Counted from the stretch's first letter, positions 6,585 through 18,809 are shown. The stretch: 64,000 nucleotides of DNA from Sporolactobacillus sp. Y61 (GCF_040529185.1 NZ_CP159510.1:186001-250000); one strand, 5' to 3'. A program made the numbers and translations. The notes: generated by a model from the sequence alone, not told the origin.

Positions 6585-8216
6585 TCACCCGGCTTCCTCT
6601 GAATGGCCCGCCATAATTTTATTGAGCAGATGCTGAAGAAAATCGGTCCCCACGCGATTTTTAAAAGAGAAAAACGACTCGCCTTTTCCCTTATGCTCCT
6701 TAAAATAGACCAGAAAATCCTTCAGTACAGCGGGAAGCAGATAATCGGGTATCCGCCCTTTAAGCCGTTCATTAAAATGACCCGTCCCTTTCAGCGACCC
6801 GCCGACAAACAGTTCATAAGCATCGACCAGCTGTTTATCCTTCGTGCGCAGTTTGAGTCCCTGGATACCGATATCGGCAATCTGTCGCTGGCCGCAGGAA
6901 TTCGTGCAGCCAACCATGTTTATACGCACCAGTACATCGATATCAATTTCTCTGTCCAGAAATTGAGCGATTTCCCGCATCCGGTCTTTTGTATTGGTCA
7001 GGGCAAGGTTACAGAACTCATTCCCCGTGCAGGCCACAGCATAGCCCATAAAGTGGGAGGGATGAATCGGAAACTTTTTGAAAAGATCATCGGCAAGCAA
7101 TTGATCCGTTTTTTCATTCGGTATATTAGGCAGAATCAGATTCTGAGAGTTGGCTGTACGCAGCTCGCCTGTTCCATATGCTCCGGCCAGGCGGGCAAAG
7201 CTTCGGAAATCATCTGCTGAAAGGCGACCGACCGGCACGCTGACGCCGACATAACTCAGGCCGTTTTGTTTCTGAGGATGCACGCCGTAAAAATATCCGG
7301 CATTCCATCCTTTGGTCTCGTCATGGCCGGCCGGGGTCAGGGGTCCGGTTAACTCCAGAACTTTCTCCTCAAATTTCTTAATCCCCCAGTCGGCGATCAG
7401 ATACTTAAGCCGGGCCCGGGCACGGCTTTTCCGATAGCCAAAGTCTCGGTAAAGCCTGGTTACGGCATCAGCTACTTTGATCACCTCATCTGCCGTATGG
7501 ATAAAGACATTCAGCTTCTTAGCAAGATAGGGTCTGGCAGCAAGCCCGCCCCCGACCAGGACATGGAAACCGCTGACTTTTTTGCTGTCGATCACTTTAG
7601 TGGCCGGCATGAAGGCAAGGTCGTTGATCTGAGCCTGACCGACATTATATACATTCGAATTAATGGATATCTTGTACTTACGCGGGAGATTGGAAAAATC
7701 GGGATTATCCTGAAAGTAGTGGAAAACCCGGTCAACAATCGGACGCGTGTCAAAAAGTTCATCCGGATCAATGCCGGCGAGCGGGTTTCCAACAATATTA
7801 CGCGGCGCGTCGCCTTCCGCCTCACTTGTCGTCAGCCCGACTGCCTTCAGCCGGTCAAAGATTTCCGGAAGGTGCTCAAGCGGGATCCAGTGGTACTGGA
7901 TGGCCTGGCGGGTGGTCAGGTCCAGAAAGCCGCGCCCGAATTCATCACCAATGTCTGCCAGAACGATCGCCTGCTCGCTCCTCAGAACCCCGGACGGCAC
8001 CTTCACACGCATCATAAAAAGCCCTTTGTCCTGCGGTTTCTGTACAGTCAGTCCCGCAAATTTAAAATACATATATTGATCCCTGGGAATTGATTCGAAC
8101 CCGTTTTTTGCATATTTTGGAATATCGTCAAAGATCGACAGGCCGTCTTTTTTCAGCTTATTGATTTCATTTTTATTCAGTCTTTCATTCTGAGCCCAGA
8201 CTTTTTCATAAGCCAT
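6585..8216 (-). CDS. Ferredoxin-type sulfite (nitrite) reductase
   Basis: 543 residues, the single-subunit siroheme/[4Fe-4S] reductase (NirA/Sir type). It reduces sulfite to sulfide with six electrons from ferredoxin. The cluster/siroheme ligands are C-x5-C in CTGNEFC and C-x3-C in CTNSC, in the C-terminal half. Two ferrodoxin-like half-domains and two nitrite/sulfite reductase repeats fit the length. Sulfite rather than nitrite is inferred from the operon (cysH, sat, cysC, siroheme genes, SAM riboswitch). No CysJ flavoprotein is present; the ferredoxin at 10849-11091 is the likely electron donor. RBS AAAGGAGGA upstream of ATG 8216. Confidence 0.85.
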   Translation of the reverse strand: MAYEKVWAQNERLNKNEINKLKKDGLSIFDDIPKYAKNGFESIPRDQYMYFKFAGLTVQKPQDKGLFMMRVKVPSGVLRSEQAIVLADIGDEFGRGFLDLTTRQAIQYHWIPLEHLPEIFDRLKAVGLTTSEAEGDAPRNIVGNPLAGIDPDELFDTRPIVDRVFHYFQDNPDFSNLPRKYKISINSNVYNVGQAQINDLAFMPATKVIDSKKVSGFHVLVGGGLAARPYLAKKLNVFIHTADEVIKVADAVTRLYRDFGYRKSRARARLKYLIADWGIKKFEEKVLELTGPLTPAGHDETKGWNAGYFYGVHPQKQNGLSYVGVSVPVGRLSADDFRSFARLAGAYGTGELRTANSQNLILPNIPNEKTDQLLADDLFKKFPIHPSHFMGYAVACTGNEFCNLALTNTKDRMREIAQFLDREIDIDVLVRINMVGCTNSCGQRQIADIGIQGLKLRTKDKQLVDAYELFVGGSLKGTGHFNERLKGRIPDYLLPAVLKDFLVYFKEHKGKGESFFSFKNRVGTDFLQHLLNKIMAGHSEEAG

Positions 8217-8255
8217 TTTCGCAGGTTCCTCCTTTGCAACAGATCACGTGCCGGG

Positions 8256-8861
8256 TTACGCACCGATGATTTTGTTCTTTTCTAATAACGCAATCACACG
8301 GGCCGTGCTTTGATCGAGTGTCTCTTCTGAGGTATCGACAACCAGTTCCGGGGCCGGCGGTTCTTCGTAGGGGGAACTGATACCGGTAAAAGCTTCAATT
8401 TCCCCGTCACGTGCTTTTCGGTACAGTCCCTTGGGATCACGTGCTTCACAGACGTCAAGCGGACACTTGACATAAATTTCAAAAAATTCATCTTCGGGTA
8501 CTTTTTCGCGGGCGGCCCTGCGCTCGGAGGTAAACGGTGAGATAAAGGCAGTCAGAACAACGGCATTACTGTCGACAAAGAGGGCCGCAACTTCACTGAT
8601 TCTGCGAATGTTCTCCTTCCGGTCAGCATCAGTAAATCCGAGATCATGGTTCAGTCCGGACCGGATGTTGTCGCCATCCAGCAGATACGTCCGAATCCCC
8701 TTCTTAAACAGCTCAGCTTCGACACGATTGGCGAGCGTAGATTTGCCGGAGCCGGAAAGTCCGGTGAACCAGACCACTGCGCCACGATGTCCGCTCCTTG
8801 CTTCTCTGTCCGCCCGGGTCACCGTCGTTTTATGCCAGACAATATTCTCTGAACCTGCCAT
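8256..8861 (-). CDS. cysC: Adenylylsulfate (APS) kinase
   Basis: 201 residues. Phosphorylates APS to PAPS with ATP. Walker A GLSGSGKS at residues 34-41, the DGDNIR motif near residue 63 and FISPF near residue 107 are the family signatures. It lies 16 bases downstream of sat. The CysH here has the iron-sulfur cysteines typical of APS-using reductases, so PAPS may not be on the main assimilatory path and CysC could serve PAPS-dependent sulfation or a bifunctional CysH (inference). Confidence 0.92.
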   Translation of the reverse strand: MAGSENIVWHKTTVTRADREARSGHRGAVVWFTGLSGSGKSTLANRVEAELFKKGIRTYLLDGDNIRSGLNHDLGFTDADRKENIRRISEVAALFVDSNAVVLTAFISPFTSERRAAREKVPEDEFFEIYVKCPLDVCEARDPKGLYRKARDGEIEAFTGISSPYEEPPAPELVVDTSEETLDQSTARVIALLEKNKIIGA

Positions 8862-8877
8862 ATGCCATACACGCTCC

Positions 8878-10029
8878 TTATTTAGCCTGGCCGGCTTTTT
8901 CTTTCAGTCCGTCGATCAGCACCTGCACGACTTGCGGCCGGCTGAATGTTTCCGGCGGCCGGATGCCGTCGCGCAGCATCGCTCTGACTTTCGTTCCGGA
9001 CAAAGCCACATGATAGGAAGCATCGTGCGGGCAGGTTTTATTCGATGCCATACTGCCGCATTTCGTGCAGTAATAACTGTTTTCAAAGAACAGCGTCTGA
9101 ATGTCCAGCTCCTCACGTGTAAAATGAGAAAAAATTTTCTGTGCATCATAAGGACCATAGTAATCTTTGACGCCTGCATGATCTCTGCCGACGATAAAGT
9201 GGGTACATCCGAAGTTCTTACGGCAGATCGCGTGAAACACCGCTTCACGCGGACCGGCATAGCGCATGGCGGCCGGAAATACGGCAAGCGCCGTCCGTTC
9301 TTTAACATAATAGTTGTCTATCAGAACATGGTAGCTGCGCAGACGAATATCGGCCGGAATATCATCCTTCTTCGTCTCTCCTACCAGTGGATTGATGAAA
9401 AGGCCGTCCACCGTCTCAAGGGCAGTCTTCTGAATATATTCATGTGCCCGGTGAATCGGGTTCCGGGTCTGGAAACCGACGATCGTCTTCCACCCTTTCT
9501 GATCAAACAGCCGGCGTGTTTCCACGGGATCGAGAAAGTCCGCGGCGAAGGCCTGCGGGCGCGGTGAACGTCTCAGAAGCCGGACCGGGCCGGAAAGATA
9601 AACCGCTCCCCGATCGAACAACCGCTTTACGCCCGGATGCTCGCGGTCGGTTGTTCCATACACTTTCCGGGCTTCATTTTCCTTATCCGGGCGAAATTTA
9701 CCGGTGACCTCAAGTGTCCCATAGACCACGCCCTGATAGACCAGACGGGCTCTGTCTCCCGCCGACACCTGAGCGGCTGCCTCCTCACTGACCGGCAGGG
9801 TGACCGGAATGGTCCAGGCAAGACCCCTTTTCAGTCTCATTTCCTCGACCACAGATTCATAGTTTTCCTGATCGAGAAATCCGGTCAGTGGACTGTATGT
9901 GCCATTCGCAATCAGTTCGAGGTCGCTCAGAGCAACGCGATCTATCGGAATGATCTGAGCATAACCTGCACCCGTCTGACCGAAGCTCTGGCGGTTGATC
10001 AGGATACCGCCGTGCGGTTTACTTGTCAT
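8878..10029 (-). CDS. sat: Sulfate adenylyltransferase (ATP sulfurylase)
   Basis: 383 residues from ATG 10029, which has GGGAGGC 6 bases upstream; a start 5 codons earlier lacks this spacing. Makes APS and pyrophosphate from ATP and sulfate. The [11 protein letters not shown] motif near residue 195 (catalytic Arg and HxxH) and VGRDHAG near residue 290 are conserved. CTKCG plus the C in NKTCPH form the zinc-site-like cluster found in bacterial Sat. Second enzyme gene after cysH in the SAM-regulated operon. Confidence 0.93.
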   Translation of the reverse strand: MTSKPHGGILINRQSFGQTGAGYAQIIPIDRVALSDLELIANGTYSPLTGFLDQENYESVVEEMRLKRGLAWTIPVTLPVSEEAAAQVSAGDRARLVYQGVVYGTLEVTGKFRPDKENEARKVYGTTDREHPGVKRLFDRGAVYLSGPVRLLRRSPRPQAFAADFLDPVETRRLFDQKGWKTIVGFQTRNPIHRAHEYIQKTALETVDGLFINPLVGETKKDDIPADIRLRSYHVLIDNYYVKERTALAVFPAAMRYAGPREAVFHAICRKNFGCTHFIVGRDHAGVKDYYGPYDAQKIFSHFTREELDIQTLFFENSYYCTKCGSMASNKTCPHDASYHVALSGTKVRAMLRDGIRPPETFSRPQVVQVLIDGLKEKAGQAK

Positions 10030-10092
10030 AGAAAAGCCTCCCATACGCTATTTCATTGTTGATACCTTGCAGCCATGTTTCGCATCTTCTTC

Positions 10093-10818
10093 TCATTTAT
10101 TCAGATGGAGACCGCACTCCGTTTTATCAAAAGCACTCCATCTTCCTGCCCGCTGAGATTCACCGGGCTTCACCGGACGCGTACAGAACGTGCAGCCGAT
10201 GCTGGGGTAATTCTGATCGTGGAGGGGATTATAAGGCAGCTGACGGCTGTGCACGTAATCCCAGACGTCGTCCCAGGTCCAGTAGATCAGCGGACAGATT
10301 TTAACAGAATGAAATTTTTCATCCCTGTTGACATAGGCAACCGAACGTCTTGTCGGAGACTGCTCATGTCTGAGCCCGGAAATCCAGGCATCATAGGCTC
10401 CGATCCTTGCAGCAAGTGGCTGAATTTTCCGTATATTGCAGCAAAGATCCGGACGTTTCGACCAAAGCGCGTCTCCGTATTTTTCTGCCTGCTGCTGCGG
10501 CGTGAGCGCCGGCTTCAGCCGGATGATATGCAACTTCGGGTACCGGTTTTCCACACGACGGATCAGCTCATAGGTTTCTTTGAAGTGAAAATCGGTATCG
10601 AGGAAGATGACTGAAGCCTCTTTTTTTACTGAATAAATCAAGTCGATCAGGACGATGCCTTCAACCCCGAAGCTGCAGGAATAAACGACTTTACCTCCAT
10701 AAGAATGATACGCCCACTCCAGGACCTCCCGGGCACCTTTAGATGTCGACTGCGGATTAAAATCCGGCAGCTGCACGTCTTTCCAGGTGCTGTATGTTGG
10801 AATTTTCGTTGTCCTCAC
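10093..10818 (-). CDS. cysH: Adenylylsulfate/phosphoadenylylsulfate reductase
   Basis: 241 residues. Reduces APS (or PAPS) to sulfite using thioredoxin/glutaredoxin. YSCSFGVEG is the PP-loop, DTDFHFKETYEL is the next family block, and the C-terminal ECGLH carries the catalytic cysteine. The CC pair in DLCCNIRK and CTFC near residue 205 are the [4Fe-4S] ligands of APS reductases, absent from the E. coli PAPS-only enzyme. It follows the ferredoxin gene and precedes sat, the standard Bacillus cysH arrangement but with the ferredoxin added in front. Confidence 0.9.
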   Translation of the reverse strand: MRTTKIPTYSTWKDVQLPDFNPQSTSKGAREVLEWAYHSYGGKVVYSCSFGVEGIVLIDLIYSVKKEASVIFLDTDFHFKETYELIRRVENRYPKLHIIRLKPALTPQQQAEKYGDALWSKRPDLCCNIRKIQPLAARIGAYDAWISGLRHEQSPTRRSVAYVNRDEKFHSVKICPLIYWTWDDVWDYVHSRQLPYNPLHDQNYPSIGCTFCTRPVKPGESQRAGRWSAFDKTECGLHLNK

Positions 10819-10848
10819 CTCTTCTCTTAATCAAATAGCATGAAAAGC

Positions 10849-11091
10849 TCAGGAAAAGAAATCGCGATTGAGCTGAACGTACTGGCGCTCTCCGTCCGGC
10901 ACTTCGTCTTCCGGATAAATAGCTTCAACCGGACAGACCGCTTCACAGGCCCCGCAGTCAATACAGTCATCCGGATTGATATAAAACATCTCATCTCCTT
11001 CAAAGATACAATCCACCGGGCAGGTCTCCACACATTCTCCCGCTTTTTCACCTTTACAGGCCGATGTAATCACAAAAGCCACTTCAGTCAC
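10849..11091 (-). CDS. Two-cluster (7Fe/8Fe) ferredoxin
   Basis: 80 residues. The N-terminal cluster motif is C-x7-C-x3-C-P with a further C (ACKGEKAGECVETCPVDC), typical of 7Fe ferredoxins; the second is CIDCGACEAVCP for a [4Fe-4S]. Being the first gene after the SAM riboswitch, it most likely feeds electrons to the NirA-type sulfite reductase five genes on. RBS AGGAGGTGA precedes ATG 11091. Confidence 0.9.
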   Translation of the reverse strand: MTEVAFVITSACKGEKAGECVETCPVDCIFEGDEMFYINPDDCIDCGACEAVCPVEAIYPEDEVPDGERQYVQLNRDFFS

Positions 11092-11104
11092 CTCCTCTAA
11101 AGAT

Positions 11105-11275
11105 CAATGAAAAAAAAGCTTTTTCCATCCAGAAAGTCAGGAAAAAGCTTCGCGTCACGATTCCTATCTTTCAAAATGGTCTGCCATTTTGCTGGAATTA
11201 GCACCTTACAGAGAAATACATGCTGTGCAGGTTGCCGGATGTCATCGGGCCAGTCCCTCAATCACTCTGGATAGT
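11105..11275 (-). ncRNA. SAM-I (S-box) riboswitch, reduction operon
   Basis: Minus strand. The aptamer runs 11275 to 11163: P1 CTATC/GATAG, then GAGGGACTGGCCCGATGA, CCGGCAACC, and AAGGTGCTAATTCCAGCA, the S-box consensus blocks in order. The expression platform is a terminator, AAGCTTTTTCC...GGAAAAAGCTT followed by eight T (about 11108-11148), just before the ferredoxin RBS. High SAM should switch the sulfate-reduction operon off. Confidence 0.95.
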
Positions 11276-11291
11276 TATTGAATTGGCTTTC

Positions 11292-11320
11292 ATTTTAAAG
11301 GGGATGCATCGAATTGTCAA
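11292..11320 (-). promoter_or_regulatory. Promoter of the sulfate reduction operon
   Basis: Minus strand TTGACA (11315-11320) and TAAAAT (11292-11297), 17-base spacer; predicted start about 11285, right before the aptamer. Confidence 0.8.
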
Positions 11321-11356
11321 TTATTCACCTTGTTTTAGTGTGAATTAATTTTTTTC

Positions 11357-11385
11357 TTGCATTATTCCAACCTGCATGATAGGAT
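11357..11385 (+). promoter_or_regulatory. Promoter of the sulfate uptake operon
   Basis: TTGCAT (11357-11362) and TAGGAT (11380-11385) with a 17-base spacer, placing the start just upstream of the plus-strand S-box aptamer. Divergent from the reduction-operon promoter, about 37 bases between the two -35 boxes. Confidence 0.65.
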
Positions 11386-11402
11386 TAAACCAATTTCATT
11401 GA

Positions 11403-11575
11403 TTCTTATCGAGAGCGGCGGAGGGAATTGGCCCAATGAAGCCCGGCAACCACGATGACAGACGTGATCGTACAGGTGCCACGTCCAACAGGTTATCCTG
11501 AAAGATAAGGAGATGCAGTGTGACCAAATCACGTACAGCACTCCTCATCCTTTCGGAATGAGGTTTTTTTATACG
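11403..11575 (+). ncRNA. SAM-I (S-box) riboswitch, uptake operon
   Basis: Aptamer 11403-11512: P1 TTCTTATC/GATAAGGA, GAGGGAATTGGCCCAATGA, CCCGGCAACC and CAGGTGCCA-CGTCCAACAG in S-box order. A terminator follows at 11541-11572 (CCTCATCC...GGAATGAGG plus seven T). 222 bases of further leader (11576-11797), with nothing else recognised, separate it from sbp. Confidence 0.93.
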
Positions 11576-11797
11576 CTTAGAGAACAAAACAATTTTTGTG
11601 GGGAAAAAAGCCTGTGGCGGCATCTGCGACCTGTGAGTCAGTACTTTTTTCCTGGTCTGGTAAACCAGTCATTCCCGGAGGTGAGCGCGGGGGGCGCAAG
11701 ATGTATTTGCTGTTAATCCAAGTATTCCTATGTTTTTTTATTTTATTTCAGAAATCAGAATGTACGTCTTAAAACAACTACAAGGGGGCGTTTACAA

Positions 11798-12841
11798 ATG
11801 AAAAAAATCAGTCTGTTCATCGTATCCATCTTAATTCTCGGGGCACTCAGCGCCTGCGGATCAGACCGTTCAGCTCAGGGATCCGGCTCAGGTGAAGCAA
11901 AAAAACCGGTCAGACTGCTCAATGTTTCTTATGATCCGACACGTGAACTTTATCAGCAGTACAATAAGCTGTTCGCGAAGTACTGGAAAAAGACAGGCCA
12001 TCAGGATGTGACGATTCAGCAGTCTCATGGTGGATCCGGAAAACAGGCGCGCTCCGTTATTGACGGACTCAAGGCAGACGTCGTCACGCTCGCTCTTTCC
12101 GGCGATATCGATGCCATTGCCGAAAACACGGACAGGCTGGATAAGGACTGGCAGAAACGACTGCCGCAGAATGCAACACCGTATACGTCAACCATTGTTT
12201 TCCTCGTCCGGGCCGGTAATCCAAAGAACATTAAGGACTGGGATGATCTGACAAGGAAAAATGTATCTGTTGTTACGCCCAATCCGAAAACCTCAGGCGG
12301 GGCTCGATGGAATTATCTGGCCGCCTGGGCTTATGCCGACAAGAAATTCAATAATGACCAGAAGAAAGCAGAGGACTTCGTGAAAAAGATCTATGCAAAC
12401 GTCAAAGTTCTCGATTCCGGAGCACGCGGAGCGACCACGACTTTCACGGAAAGAGGTGTCGGCGACGTGCTGATCGCCTGGGAGAATGAAGCCTTCCTGA
12501 GCATCGATGAACTCGGTAAGGACAAATTTGAAAGGGTCAGCCCTTCACTGAGTATTCTCGCTGAACCGCCCGTTGCCGTTGTTGATAAGAATGCGGAAAG
12601 TAACGGAACAGCAAAAGTGGCTGAGGCATATCTGAAGTACCTGTACAGTGATGAAGCCCAGGAAATCATTGCGAAAAGTTATTACCGCCCGCGTAACAAG
12701 GAGATTCTGGCAAAGTACAGCGATCAGTTCCCGAAAATTGAACTAGTCACTGTAGATGATCATTTCGGTGGCTGGGCGAAGGCGCAGAAAGAGCATTTTG
12801 CCGACGGCGGCACCTTTGATCAGATTTACCAGCCTAAATAA
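11798..12841 (+). CDS. sbp: Sulfate ABC transporter substrate-binding lipoprotein
   Basis: 347 residues. N-terminal signal peptide with lipobox GALSAC, so a membrane-anchored lipoprotein. The mature part has the Sbp/CysP family pattern ([60 protein letters not shown]), whose SGGSG-type residues bind sulfate. RBS AAGGGGGCG. First gene of the uptake operon sbp-cysT-cysW-cysA. Confidence 0.93.
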   Translation: MKKISLFIVSILILGALSACGSDRSAQGSGSGEAKKPVRLLNVSYDPTRELYQQYNKLFAKYWKKTGHQDVTIQQSHGGSGKQARSVIDGLKADVVTLALSGDIDAIAENTDRLDKDWQKRLPQNATPYTSTIVFLVRAGNPKNIKDWDDLTRKNVSVVTPNPKTSGGARWNYLAAWAYADKKFNNDQKKAEDFVKKIYANVKVLDSGARGATTTFTERGVGDVLIAWENEAFLSIDELGKDKFERVSPSLSILAEPPVAVVDKNAESNGTAKVAEAYLKYLYSDEAQEIIAKSYYRPRNKEILAKYSDQFPKIELVTVDDHFGGWAKAQKEHFADGGTFDQIYQPK

Positions 12842-12942
12842 ACAAGCTCCGGGTAAATCCATCCGTAGATAATGGAGTTGAGTATTGTGGCTTTTTCCCA
12901 ACATTTAAAAAAAGGACGGTCCATCCCCGTTTCGGACTGACC

Positions 12943-13719
12943 ATGGGGCTGTCGACGTTCTATCTTTCCCTGCTCGTCCTGATCCCGCTGTCATTTATCT
13001 TTATCTATTCAGCACGATCCGGATGGGCGTCCTTTTGGCAGGACGTCACCAACCCGCGTGTCGTTGCATCGTACAAACTGAGTTTCCTGACAGCCCTGGC
13101 GGCGGCTTTTGTTAATCTGATTTTCGGTGTCCTGATCGCCTGGGTACTGACCCGTTATACTTTCCCATGGAAACGGGCAGTCGACGGGCTCGTGGATTTG
13201 CCTTTCGCTCTTCCGACCGCTGTGGCCGGCATTACGTTGACGACACTCTACTCAGAAAATGGATGGATTGGGCGATGGCTGCCCTTCGACGTCTCTTTTA
13301 CACCGATCGGTATCACGATTGCCCTGATTTTCGTTGGTCTGCCATTTGTCGTGCGCATGGTTCAGCCGGTTCTGCAGAATTTTGAACGCGAAGTGGAAGA
13401 AGCCTCATCTTCGCTTGGTGCGACACCTTTTCAGACCTTCAGAAAGGTGATTTTCCCTCAGCTGATGCCGGCGGCGCTGTCCGGATTCTCGCTGGCGTTT
13501 GCCCGCTCACTTGGCGAATATGGTTCTGTTGTATTTATTGCCGGCAATATGCCTTATAAAACAGAAATCGCGCCGCTGATGATTATGACCAAACTGGAGC
13601 AATTTGATTATTCTGCTGCGACGGCCATAGCCGTTGTCATGCTTGTCATCTCGTTTCTGCTTATTCTGCTGATTAATCTGATTCAATGGTGGTCGCGTCT
13701 TCGCTACGCCGGCCGGTAA
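12943..13719 (+). CDS. cysT: Sulfate ABC transporter permease CysT (N-terminal frameshift)
   Basis: 258 residues from ATG 12943, about 19 short of usual CysT. Six membrane segments and the inner-membrane EAA loop (EEASSSLGATPFQTF...P) are present. A better start, GTG 12887 with GGAG upstream, opens a frame reading VAFSQHLKKGRSIPVSD then stop; the following in-frame peptide RFGLTMGLSTFYLSL is the conserved CysT N-terminus. Adding one G at 12923-12926 (CCCCG-TTTC to CCCCGGTTTC) would join them as IPGFGLTMG. So either a real 1-base deletion or a sequence error; ATG 12943 has no convincing RBS. If real, translation may still start weakly at 12943. Confidence 0.85.
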   Translation: MGLSTFYLSLLVLIPLSFIFIYSARSGWASFWQDVTNPRVVASYKLSFLTALAAAFVNLIFGVLIAWVLTRYTFPWKRAVDGLVDLPFALPTAVAGITLTTLYSENGWIGRWLPFDVSFTPIGITIALIFVGLPFVVRMVQPVLQNFEREVEEASSSLGATPFQTFRKVIFPQLMPAALSGFSLAFARSLGEYGSVVFIAGNMPYKTEIAPLMIMTKLEQFDYSAATAIAVVMLVISFLLILLINLIQWWSRLRYAGR

Positions 13720-13741
13720 AGATACTGAGAGGGAGTCCTTT

Positions 13742-14608
13742 ATGGAAAGTCCTGTTGCGTCTCGTGTTGCCCGTCAGGCAGGTATTGCCCGGCATAATGT
13801 AAAAAATACCGCCATACGACTGACTCTGATCGCTCTTGTTCTGCTGTTTCTTTTCTTTTTTCTCGTCATTCCGCTGGTTGCGATCTTTACCGAGGCATTC
13901 AGACAGGGGGCAGGATTCTATTTTTCATCCATTACGGAACCTGATGCCCTGTCAGCGATCCGTCTGACGCTGCTGGTTGCCCTGATCGCGGTACCTGTGA
14001 ACACCATCTTCGGGATCCTGTTCGCCTGGGTCATGACCAAGTACGCCTTCAGGGGGAAAAGTGTACTCATGACATTGATTGATCTGCCTTTTTCCGTCTC
14101 TCCTGTCATCGCCGGTCTGATTTTTATCCTGATATTCGGTCAGCACAGTTCATTCGGCAGATGGCTGATGGCGCATGATATCAATATTGTTTTCAATGTA
14201 CCCGGTATTGTCCTTGCGACGTTATTTGTGACTTTCCCGTTTGTTTCCCGCGAGCTGATTCCGCTCATGCAAAACCAGGGCACTACAGCAGAAGAAGCCT
14301 CTCTGACACTTGGGGCAAGCGGCTGGCAAACTTTTCTGAAGGTCACCCTGCCTAATATCAAATGGGCGCTTTTCTACGGCATTATTTTATGCAATGCCCG
14401 GGCAATCGGCGAGTTTGGTGCCGTTTCTGTCGTATCCGGCCACATCCGCGGCCTGACGAATACCATGCCGCTGCAAATTGAGAACCTGTATAACGAATAT
14501 CAGTTTGTTGCCGCCTTTGCCCTGGCTTCAGTCATGTCCCTTCTGGCTGTTCTGACTATGATTCTCAAAGTCATCCTGGAAAATCGTGTGAAACAAGGAT
14601 TACGCTGA
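13742..14608 (+). CDS. cysW: Sulfate ABC transporter permease CysW
   Basis: 288 residues. Second membrane subunit of the sulfate/thiosulfate importer, pairing with CysT. About six hydrophobic segments and the EAA motif (AEEASLTLGASGWQTFLKVTLPNIKW) that docks on CysA, followed by NARAIGEFGAVSVVSGHIRG, a CysW hallmark. RBS GAGGGAG. The long charged N-terminus (about 30 residues) precedes the first helix. Confidence 0.92.
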   Translation: MESPVASRVARQAGIARHNVKNTAIRLTLIALVLLFLFFFLVIPLVAIFTEAFRQGAGFYFSSITEPDALSAIRLTLLVALIAVPVNTIFGILFAWVMTKYAFRGKSVLMTLIDLPFSVSPVIAGLIFILIFGQHSSFGRWLMAHDINIVFNVPGIVLATLFVTFPFVSRELIPLMQNQGTTAEEASLTLGASGWQTFLKVTLPNIKWALFYGIILCNARAIGEFGAVSVVSGHIRGLTNTMPLQIENLYNEYQFVAAFALASVMSLLAVLTMILKVILENRVKQGLR

Positions 14609-14637
14609 AAAACTACACCCTCGGGAGGGATATCATT

Positions 14638-15699
14638 TTGAGTATTGAAATCAAGCATGTTTCCAAGGCATATGATGATTTCCAGATTCTGGAAGATATT
14701 AATCTGACCATTCCATCGGGGGAACTGGTTGCCCTGCTCGGTCCATCCGGTTCGGGAAAAACCTCTCTGCTGCGCATTGTTGCCGGCCTTGAAGAACCTG
14801 ATCAGGGACAGATTATCTTTCATGGTGAAAATCTGACCGAGGCCAGCATAAAAGAGCGTCAGGTCGGCTTCGTCTTTCAGCATTATGCCCTGTTTCAGAA
14901 TATGACGGTTTTCGACAATATTGCTTATGGTCTGCGTGTCCGTCCAAGAAAAATCCGGCCCTCCAGAAGGGAAATCCGTGAAAGGGTCGATCGCCTGCTC
15001 AGACTTGTCCGTCTTGAGCCGTACGGAAAACGTTACCCTTCTCAGCTTTCCGGCGGTCAGAAGCAGCGCGTCGCTCTCGCCCGGGCACTGGCTATAGAGC
15101 CAAAAATTCTGCTGCTTGATGAACCCTTCGGTGCGCTCGATGCCAAGGTGAGAAAAGAGCTGCGCTTCTGGCTGCGTCACCTGCATGAATCTGTCAGAGT
15201 GACGAGCATCTTTGTGACGCATGATCAGGAAGAAGCCTTCGAAGTGGCCGATCGGGTGGTCATCATCCGGGACGGAAAGATTGAACAGATCGGAACACCG
15301 GAAGACGTTTACGAATACCCGGCTAATCCTTTTGTTTATGATTTTATCGGAAGTGCGAATCGTTTTGAAGGGAAAATTACACATGGTAAATTCATCGATG
15401 GCGCGTTTGAGACCGAGGTCCCGGAATATGCAGATCATGAATCCGGCGGTTTGGGTTTTGTCCGTCCCCATCATTTCATCATTGAAAAAAACCGCTCCGG
15501 CAAACAATCGATTCCCGGAACAGTAAAGCACATCCATGCAGCAGGACCCACCATTCGGATTGAAGTTGAAAGATCCGATACTCATGACTTTCTCAACATT
15601 GAATTGAATCGTGAGGAATTTGCTGCCCTTGAATTACATGCCGGTCAGCCGACTTACATCCGGCCAAAGAAAGTGCAGGTATTTGTCACTACTCAGTGA
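14638..15699 (+). CDS. cysA: Sulfate ABC transporter ATPase CysA
   Basis: 353 residues from TTG 14638, with GGGAGGGAT upstream. Walker A GPSGSGKT (residues 35-42), signature LSGGQKQRVALARAL, Walker B ILLLDEPFGALD, and H-loop VTHDQEEA are intact. The C-terminal TOBE-like regulatory region (SANRFEG... onward) is present. Ends the operon; terminator at 15761-15790. Confidence 0.93.
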   Translation: MSIEIKHVSKAYDDFQILEDINLTIPSGELVALLGPSGSGKTSLLRIVAGLEEPDQGQIIFHGENLTEASIKERQVGFVFQHYALFQNMTVFDNIAYGLRVRPRKIRPSRREIRERVDRLLRLVRLEPYGKRYPSQLSGGQKQRVALARALAIEPKILLLDEPFGALDAKVRKELRFWLRHLHESVRVTSIFVTHDQEEAFEVADRVVIIRDGKIEQIGTPEDVYEYPANPFVYDFIGSANRFEGKITHGKFIDGAFETEVPEYADHESGGLGFVRPHHFIIEKNRSGKQSIPGTVKHIHAAGPTIRIEVERSDTHDFLNIELNREEFAALELHAGQPTYIRPKKVQVFVTTQ

Positions 15700-15760
15700 A
15701 GCATTACCTGGCGGCTGTCACTTATGTTCATCAAACAGGGGAGAAAATTCAATAAAGCGA

Positions 15761-15790
15761 AACAGGTGCCTGGAGCGCACCTGTTTTTTA
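15761..15790 (+). terminator. Terminator of the sulfate uptake operon
   Basis: AACAGGTGC...GCACCTGTT stem with TTTTTT, 60 bases after the cysA stop. Confidence 0.85.
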
Positions 15791-15890
15791 TGCATTTCCC
15801 CGTCTGCCAGGATCTGTTCAGGAGTCGCATCATGCAGGCATCCACAGTGGGTCTCCAAAGAAGATGGCTTTACAGCCCTGACTCCAGATA

Positions 15891-15921
15891 GAAAAAACAA
15901 CCATGATATGCACCATGATTG
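15891..15921 (-). terminator. Terminator of the pur operon
   Basis: Minus strand CAATCATG...CATGGTTG stem followed by TTTTTT, 44 bases past the purD stop. Confidence 0.75.
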
Positions 15922-15964
15922 CCCGTATACAAGCCTCTCTTTTTCATGATCCTCTATATGTCGG

Positions 15965-18795
<2,831 letters not shown>

Positions 18796-18809
18796 GTTGA
18801 TACTTCCTT

